This document shows, piece after piece, positions 57,888 through 64,000 of a DNA stretch of 64,000 nt. The DNA is from Thinopyrum elongatum. Its lineage: Eukaryota; Streptophyta; Magnoliopsida; Poales; Poaceae. Made by a program: the position numbers and the translations under genes. Location: the NCBI GenBank assembly GCA_011799875.1, contig CM022297.1, positions 522,625,362 through 522,689,361 of the forward strand, given 5' to 3'. The notes under the pieces were generated by a model. That model was not told the origin of the DNA, ran no database searches, and saw only the letters and a program-made list of their open reading frames with translations. Within the stretch, counting starts at the first letter, position 1. The number at the start of each line of letters is the position of its first letter.

Positions 57888-58199
57888 TAGTGGCGCACCA
57901 TACAGCACATTAGTGGCGCACTGCTATAAAAAATACTAGTGGCGCATTATCTGTTAGTGCGCCATTAGTAACCCAGAGCACAAGGTAAATATGGCCCCCT
58001 GGGAGGCATACTAATGGCGCACCGTGTGACTTACTAATGGCGCACTGCCTGGTGCGCCACTATAGTCTGGTATACTAATGGCGCACCAGGGGTGCGCCAT
58101 TAGTATATGTTACTAGTGGCGTGATGATAGTGGCGCACCTGTAGTGCGCCATTAATGGCCAAAACAGGTGCGCCACTAATAAGCCTTTTCCTAGTAGTG
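57888..58199. repeat. Right subterminal hairpin repeats and TIR of CACTA-B
   Basis: Several GGCGCACC / GGTGCGCC units with (C)ACTAATGG or ACTAGTGG flanks, then the 16-base TIR at 58184-58199. Confidence 0.9.
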
Positions 58200-58472
58200 T
58201 GATAGTGTTATTGACAGAGTTCTTCAATCACTGCCACCAAGCTACAAAGGCTTCGTGATGAACTATAATATGCAAGGGAAGGAGAAGACAATTCCTGAGC
58301 TCTTCGCAATGCTCAAAGCTGCGGAGGTAGAAATCAAGAAGGAGCATCAAGTGTTGATGGTTAACAAGACCACTAGTTTCAAGAAAAAGGGCAAGGGAAA
58401 GAAGGGGAACATCAAGAAGAATGGCAAGCAAGTTGCCACTCCCGGGAAGAAGCCCAAAGCTGGACCCAAGTC
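58200..58472 (+). pseudogene. Copia-3 gag, C-terminal fragment up to a deletion junction
   Basis: Continues the gag frame (VIDRVLQSLPPSYKG) to the basic stretch KKPKAGPK. The zinc knuckle is missing; at 58468-58472 (AAGTC) the sequence jumps to the end of the integrase region. Confidence 0.9.
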
Positions 58473-60059
58473 ATGTTACTAGACCAAGGCGAACCTACGA
58501 ACTATGAAGAAGCTATGATGAGCCCAGATTCCGATAAATGGCTTGAGACCATGAAATCTGAGATAGGATCCATGTATGAGAACAAAGTGTGGACTTTGGT
58601 GGACTTGCCCGATGATCGGCAAGCCATAGAGAATAAATGGATCTTCAAGAAGAAGACTGACGCTGATGGTAATGTCTACAAAGCTCGACTTGTCGCAAAA
58701 GGTTTTCAATAAGTTCAAGGAGTTGACTACAATGAGATTTTCTCACCCGTAGCGATGCTTAAATCTGTCCGAATCATGTTAGCAATTGTCGCATTTTATG
58801 ATTATGAAATCTGACAAATGGACGTCAAAACTGCATTCCTTAATGGATTTCTTAAAGAAGAGTTGTATATGATGCAACCAGAAGGTTTTGTCGATCCTAA
58901 AGGTGCTAACAAAGTGTGCAAGCTCCAGCGATCCATCTATGGACTGGTGCAAGCATCTCGGAGTTGGAATATACGCTTTGATGAGGTGATCAAAGCATAT
59001 GGTTTTATACAGACTTTCGGAGAAGCCTGTATTTACAAGAAAATGAGTGGGAGCTCTGTAGCATTTCTAATATTATATGTAGATGACATATTGTTGATTG
59101 AAAATGATGTAGAATTTCTGGATAGCATAAAAGGATACTTGAATAAGAGTTTTTCAATGAAAGACCTCGGTGAAGCTGCTTATATATTGGGCATCAAGAT
59201 CTATAGGGATAGATCGAGACACTTAATAGGACTTTCACAAAGCACATACCTTGATAAAGTTTTGAAAAAGTTCAAAATGGATCAGTCAAAGAAAGGGTTC
59301 TTGCCTGTGTTGCAAGGTGTGAAGTTGAGTAAGACTCAATGCCCGACCACTGCAGAAGATAGAGAGAAAATGAAAGTCATTCCTTATGCTTCAGCCATAG
59401 GTTCTATCATGTATGATATGCTGTGTACCAGACCTGATGTGTGCCTTGCCATAAGTCTGGCAGGGAGGTACCAAAGTAATCCAGGAGTGGATCACTGGAC
59501 AGCGGTCAAGAACATCCTGAAGTACCTGAAAAGGACTAAGGATATGTTTCTCGTTTATGGAGGTGAGAAAGAGCTCGTCGTAAATGGTTACGTCGATGCT
59601 AGTTTTGACACTGATCCGGATGACTCTAAGTCACAAACCGGATACGTATTTATATTGAATGGTGGAGCTGTCAGTTGGTACAGTTCCAAGCAGAGGATCA
59701 TGGCGGGATCTACGTGTGAAGCGGAGTACATAGCTGCTTCGGAAGCAGCAAATGAAGGAGTCTGGATGAAGGAGTTCATATCCGATCTGGGTGTAATACC
59801 TCGTGCATCGGGTCCAATGAAAATCTTTTGTGATAATACTGGAGCAATTGCCTTAGCGAAGGAATCCAGATTTCACAAAAGAACCAAACACATCAAGAGA
59901 CGCTTCAACTCCATCCGTGATCAAGTCAAGGAGGGAGACATAGAGATTTGCAAAATACATACGGATCTGAATGTAGCAGACCCGTTGACTAAGCCTCTTC
60001 CACGAGCAAAACATGATCAGCACCAAGACTCCATGGGTGTTAGAATCATTACAATGTAA
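58473..60059 (+). pseudogene. Copia-3 reverse transcriptase and RNase H
   Basis: Starts at LLDQGEPTNYEEA, continues through reverse transcriptase ([23 protein letters not shown]) to RNase H (FCDNTGAIALAKE, TKHIKRRFNS) and ends at 60059. Stops are TAA 58710-58712 and TGA 58812-58814 (Trp in Copia-2). From 58818 the frame is open for 413 codons. The deletion and stops make it inactive as a polyprotein. Confidence 0.9.
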
Positions 60060-60092
60060 TCTAGATTATTGACTCTAGTGCAAGTGGGAGAC

Positions 60093-61728
60093 TGAAGGAA
60101 ATATGCCCTAGAGGCAATAATAAAGTTGTTATTTTATATTTCCTTATTCATGATAAATATTTATTATTCATGCTAGAATTTTATTGATCGGAAACCTAAA
60201 TACATGTGTGAATACATAGACAAACACTGTGTCCCTAGTGAGCCTCTACTTGACTAGCTCGTTGATCAAAGATGGTTAAGGTTTCCTAACCATGGACATG
60301 AGTTGTCATTTGATAACGGGATCACATCATTAGAAGAATGATGTGATGGAAAAGACCCATCCGTTAGCTTAGCATAATGATCGTTCAGTTTTATTGCTAC
60401 TGCTTTCTTCATGTCAAATACATATTCCTTCGACTATGAGATTATGCAACTCCCGGATACCGGAGGAATGCCTTGTGTGCTATCAAACGTCACAACGTAA
60501 CTGGGTTATTATAAAGATGCTTGTGTTAGTCACAGGATGATGTATTACGAAATGAGTAAAGAAACTTGCCGGTAACGAGATTGAACTAGGTATGAAGACA
60601 CCGACGATCGAATCTCGGGCAAGTAACATACCGATGGACAAAGGGAATAACATATGTTGTCATAACGGTTCGACCGATAAAGATCTTCGTAGAATATGTG
60701 GGAGCCAATATGAGCATCCAGGTTCCGCTATAGGTTATTGACCGGAGAAGTGTCTCGGTCATGTCTACATAGTTCTCTAACCCGTAGGGTCCGCAGGCTT
60801 AACGTTCAATGACAATTTAGTATTATATGAGTTATGTGATTTGGTGACCGAATGTTGTTCGGAGTCCCGGATGAGATCATGAACATGACGAGGAGTCTCG
60901 AAATGGTCGAGAGGTAAAGATTGATATATAGGACGATGGTATTCGGACACCGGAAGTGTTCCAGAGGGTACCGGGTACATATCGGGTCACCGGAAGGGGT
61001 TCCGGGCACCCTCGGCAAAAGATATGAGCCTAATGGGCCAAGAGGGGAAACGCAGCAGCCAGCAGGGGCTGCTGCGCCCCCCATATGGGCCGCACCAGAG
61101 GATAAGGAAAGAGAGGAAGAGAGAAGGAAGGGGAGGGATTCGGCCTCCCCCTTCCTTCCCTCCTCCCTCCTCTTTCCTTCCCCCTCCAGTAAATAAGGAA
61201 GGGAGGGGCGCACCACTTGGGAAACCCCAAGTAGGATTCGGATCCTACTTGGGGCGCCCCATGGCTGCCTCTCCTCCCCTCCCACCTATATATATGTGGG
61301 GAGGGGGGCGCCTAGAACACACAACATCAACTGTTAGCCGTGTGCGGTGCCCCCCTCCACAGATTACACCCTCGGTCATATTCTCGCGGTGCTTAGGCGA
61401 AGCCCTGCGCGGATCACTTCACCATCACCTTCACCACACCGTTGTGCTGACGGAACTCATCTACTTCCTCGACACTTTGCTTGATTAAGAGTTCGAGGGA
61501 CGTCATCGAGCTGAACGTGTGCAGAACTCGGAGGTGCCGTACGTTCGGTGCTTGATCGGTCGGAACGAGAAGAAGTTCGACTACATCAATCGCGTTGTCA
61601 AATGCTTCCGCTTTTGGTCTATGAGGGTACGTAGACACACTCTCCCCCTCTCGTTGCTATGCATCTCCTAAATAGATCTTGCGTGAGCGTAGGAATTTTT
61701 TTTAAATTGCATGCTACGTTTTCCAACA
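60093..61728 (+). repeat. LTR-f: 3' LTR of Copia-3
   Basis: 1636 bases; shorter than LTR-e mainly because about 130 bases are deleted near 60521. Otherwise colinear with LTR-e. The polypurine tract GTGGGAGAC precedes it at 60084-60092. Confidence 0.95.
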
Positions 61729-61733
61729 GTTAA

Positions 61734-62903
61734 AACCAGACAGAATATTAGTTGGACATATGTTCCACCAGCAAGAAAAGTACATATAGAAGCAAGTCAT
61801 ATCCCGGGATCAACAACGTATGGCAGCATTTACCACTGACCTGAAATACAATGATGTTTCTTTTCTTTCTCTCCTACTTCAAATTCAGCGACTACATTGG
61901 AGTAAAAACCTGCCAAACAAATATTGCATCCGGGAATTTAACACTACCACAACTACCGAATCAAATCAAACTGAACCAAATCAAACCAGTCCAGATTCTT
62001 TGTGAAACCAACAATGTACATGAAGGTCAGGTGGACGACCTCCTTAAGGAGCAGACTTGGAGCTCCTCATTGGCCGAGTGCGCCGACTCCATAACATCTG
62101 GCGTCACCCTTTTACCGGTGACATCCATCAACATCCATATAACAGTCGGTACACAAGGTCAATTCTACCTTTCTTCTGCACATAGAGGAGTTTGCAAACA
62201 AGTCAGTTTTATTCAAAAATCAGTAGCTCACTTATATTCTTACAACAACAGCAGGTCACTTCATTCATACAACAATAGCAACACGAAGCAATGTGGTGAC
62301 AAGCATGTAAAAATAAAAATAAGAAAGATAGAGAGAGAGGGGATGACAACCTTGCTGCTCAAAGGGTGGTTCTGGTCAATGAAGCTTGCTAGTGTCGCTG
62401 GCCCTGTCGAGCCCGGACGGGATAGGGAGACAGGCGACGCTGGTGTTCATGCAGCGTTGGCACCAACACAGCGGCAGCATGACGGCGTCGATGAAAGACT
62501 CAGATGAGCTAGAGACGAGCCCGTGCTGTTGTTGTTCGATGCGCGTCCGCACCGGTGACTTATTCGCCGGAGATTAGCTGGATGGCCGAGATCGAGTAAC
62601 TGAACCCATGGAGACAGGCGGGGCCGTCGACGTCGGCGATGGCGAGGGCAAGGATTGGATCGAGGGACTCCTCTCGATAGCGCGGCTTACGCCATCTCTT
62701 TATGTGGGTGGCGCTGGTCACGTGAGCGGCGTGGGCTACTGCGTCGACACGGCGGTTTGGGCTGGATGACGAAGGGATTTTGCTCCGGAGAGAGTGCGGG
62801 GCCGCAAACACCAACGAGTGCGAGGATTGGTCGAGGGATCGCTACGATGGTGGGATGGGGAGGTCGAACGAAAACAATTCCGATCATGCTTTAATAGTAG
62901 AGA
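61734..62903 (-). other. 5' part of the Helitron, no confirmed gene
   Basis: Between Copia-3 and the TCTCTACTATTAAAG end. A short minus-strand frame at 62027-62128 (MDVTGKRVTPDV) looks protein-like and could be captured. A 218-codon plus-strand frame (61851-62507) has no recognisable domain and biased composition. Confidence 0.4.
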
Positions 62904-63125
62904 TTTGATCCTCATTAATTAATCAAAGATTGATCATGATTTATTCCTTTCCATGTAAAAGTTACCAAATACTACCGAAAATAGATCTTATTGGCAGATA
63001 AAATCGGTTTAAATAGATCATGGGTAAAATCCGGTTTAAATGTGTTGGTGGGATAAAAAACCGATGGGGAAGAATTAACCGGAGTGAGGCGAGACTACCA
63101 GCTCAGACATTAGGAGTAGAGATGG
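62904..63125. other. Sequence between the Helitron and LTR-g, with a second Helitron-like 5' end
   Basis: Minus strand A|TCTCTACTCCTAATGTC at 63122 resembles a Helitron 5' terminus. LTR-g similarity starts three bases beyond it. Confidence 0.45.
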
Positions 63126-63996
63126 TCGAAATGGTCGAGAGGTAAAGATTGATATATAAGACGATGGTATTCGGACACCGGAAGTGTTCCGGAGGGTACC
63201 AGGTACATATCGGGTCACCGGAAGTGTTCCGGAGGGTACCAGGTACATATCGGGTCACCGGAAGGGGTTCCGGGCACCCACGGCAAAAGATATGGGCCTA
63301 ATGGGCCAAGAGGGGAAACGCAACAGCCAGCAGGGGCTGCTGCGCCCCTCATATGGGCCGCACCAAAGGAGAAGGAAAGAGGGGAAGAGAGAAGGAAGGG
63401 GAGGGATTCGGCCTCCCCCTTCCTTCCCTCCTCCCTCCTCTTTCCTTCCCCCTCCGGTAAATAAGGAAGGGAGGGGCGCACCACTTGGGAAACCCCAAGT
63501 AGGATTCGGATCCTACTTGGGGCGCCCCATGGCTGCCTCTCCTCCCCTCCCACCTATATATATGTGGGGAGGGGGACGCCTAGAACACACAACATCAACT
63601 GTTAGCCGTGTGCGGCGCCCCCCTCCACAGATTACACCCTCGTTCATATTCTCGCGGTGCTTAGGCGAAGCCCTGCGCGGATCACTTCACCATCACCGTC
63701 ACCACGCCGTTGTGCTGACGAAACTCATCTACTTCCTCGACACTTTGCTGGATCAAGAGTTCGAGGGACGTCATCGAGCTGAACGTGTGAAGAACTCGGA
63801 CGTGCCGTACGTTCGGTGCTTGATCGGTCGGAACGAGAAGAAGTTCGACTACATCAACCGCGTCGTCAAACGCTTCCGCTTTCGGTCTACGAGGGTACGT
63901 AGACACACTCTTCCCCTCTCGTTGCTATGCATCTCCTAGATAGATCTTGCGTGAGCGTAGGATTTTTTTTGAAATTGCATGCTACGTTTCCCAACA
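63126..63996 (+). repeat. LTR-g: 5'-truncated Angela-type LTR
   Basis: Matches the last ~870 bases of LTR-f, from CGAAATGGTCGAGAGG to CCCAACA. The next bases are GTTA, not the primer site GTGGCAT, so this is not an ordinary 5' LTR; the window ends here. Confidence 0.9.
63181..63260 (+). repeat. Exact 40-bp tandem duplication in LTR-g
   Basis: Positions 63181-63220 and 63221-63260 are identical (starting GAAGTGTTCCGGAGGG). LTR-e and LTR-f have one copy. Confidence 0.95.
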
Positions 63997-64000
63997 GTTA

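Larger units (their letters stand above)
46902..58199 (+). mobile_element. CACTA-B: complete CACTA (En/Spm) transposon, 11.3 kb
   Basis: Perfect 16-base terminal inverted repeats CACTACTAGGAAAAGG (46902-46917, 58184-58199) and a 3-base duplication TGA (46899-46901, 58200-58202). Removing the element and one TGA restores the Copia-3 gag frame. Genes in order: TNP2 transposase (deleted), TnpA-like four-exon gene (two stops), hybrid-binding-domain/membrane-anchor gene (intact). Subterminal hairpin repeats fill both ends. It is non-autonomous because of the TNP2 deletion but has intact ends, so it might be mobilised in trans. Confidence 0.96.
36321..61728 (+). mobile_element. Copia-3: Angela/BARE-1-type element with two nested elements
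   Basis: TGAAGGAAAC at 36321 and ...TTCCAACA at 61728, flanked by the 5-base duplication GTTAA (36316-36320, 61729-61733). It has LTRs (36321-38087, 60093-61728), primer site, leader, gag and a deleted pol. The gag gene contains an Athila-type Gypsy (39486-46582) and CACTA-B (46902-58199). Without them the element is about 7.0 kb. A 1.65-kb stretch between the gag zinc region and reverse transcriptase is missing, so protease and integrase are gone. Confidence 0.95.
33852..62903 (-). mobile_element. Non-autonomous Helitron carrying the Copia-3 nest
   Basis: On the minus strand the 3' end at 33852 reads ...CAGGCACTCAACTAG followed by host T, preceded by a hairpin. The 5' end at 62903 reads TCTCTACTATTAAAG and follows host A, so both ends fit the A|T insertion rule. 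TCTCTACTA matches plant Helitron 5' ends. A second A|TCTCTACTCCTAATG lies at 63122 and is an alternative or additional 5' end. Without Copia-3 and its duplication the element is about 3.6 kb. No Rep/helicase is present. It holds captured exons (34386-34849). Confidence 0.7.

Noticed and set aside
60777..61285. ORFs inside LTR-f, also in LTR-e and LTR-g
   Set aside because: They recur because the LTR recurs; no protein domain, and LTRs of this type are non-coding.
61851..62507. 218-codon plus-strand ORF in the Helitron
   Set aside because: No domain, odd composition, antisense to the Helitron and no splice or promoter context; not called as a gene.

Overview
The window looks like intergenic DNA from a large Triticeae (wheat/Aegilops/rye/barley-type) genome. 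It is almost wholly transposable elements nested in one another, and I see no intact host gene. The organism call rests on three Copia elements of the Angela/BARE-1/WIS type (1.6-1.8 kb LTRs ending in TGAAGGAAATATGCCC-like and ...CCCAACA sequence), an Athila-type Gypsy with a TGGCGCCGTTGCCGGGG primer site, CACTA elements with a CACTACTAGGAAAAGG terminus, and a tRNA-derived SINE with the sequence character of Triticeae Au-type SINEs. Family names are from recognition only; no database was searched.

Left third (1-28107). Positions 1-4997 are the 3' part of a CACTA transposon (CACTA-A): a decayed four-exon TnpA-like gene followed by an intact small gene for a predicted RNase H1-type hybrid-binding domain with a C-terminal membrane anchor. 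After a stretch of Gypsy-like sequence and an LTR fragment (4998-5990) come two minus-strand Angela-type Copia elements back to back. Copia-1 (5991-19409) is split in its integrase by a 1.5-kb solo LTR (9757-15615, TSD ACGAC), itself split by a 4.3-kb non-coding TG...CA element (10268-14605, TSD CTAGG). Copia-1's right LTR is cut off where Copia-2 (19410-28107) begins. The two LTRs of Copia-2 belong to different LTR subtypes and its flanks do not match, so this block was rearranged.

Middle (28108-33851). A plus-strand L1-type LINE lacks its 5' end but keeps a 689-codon open reverse transcriptase; it has an internal deletion and a poly-A tail. It is followed by sequence I cannot assign and a SINE with clear 22-bp target duplications.

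Right half (33852-64000). A non-autonomous Helitron (minus strand; hairpin and CTAG end at 33852, TC end at 62903 or possibly 63122) carries at least two exons of a captured gene. Copia-3 (plus strand, 36321-61728, TSD GTTAA) is inserted in it. Inside the gag gene of Copia-3 sit a 7.1-kb Athila-type Gypsy (39486-46582) and, about 0.3 kb of host sequence further on, an 11.3-kb CACTA element (CACTA-B, 46902-58199, TSD TGA, perfect 16-bp TIRs). CACTA-B holds an internally deleted TNP2 transposase, a TnpA-like gene with the same four-exon structure as CACTA-A, the same membrane-anchored hybrid-binding-domain gene, a captured LRR-kinase-like fragment and a telo-box array. The window ends with another truncated Angela-type LTR.

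The most novel-looking material is in the CACTA elements: a small membrane-anchored hybrid-binding-domain gene that stays intact in both copies while the other genes decay, an Ulp1-like domain that lacks its catalytic cysteine in both copies, and a foldback sequence found upstream of three separate CACTA genes.
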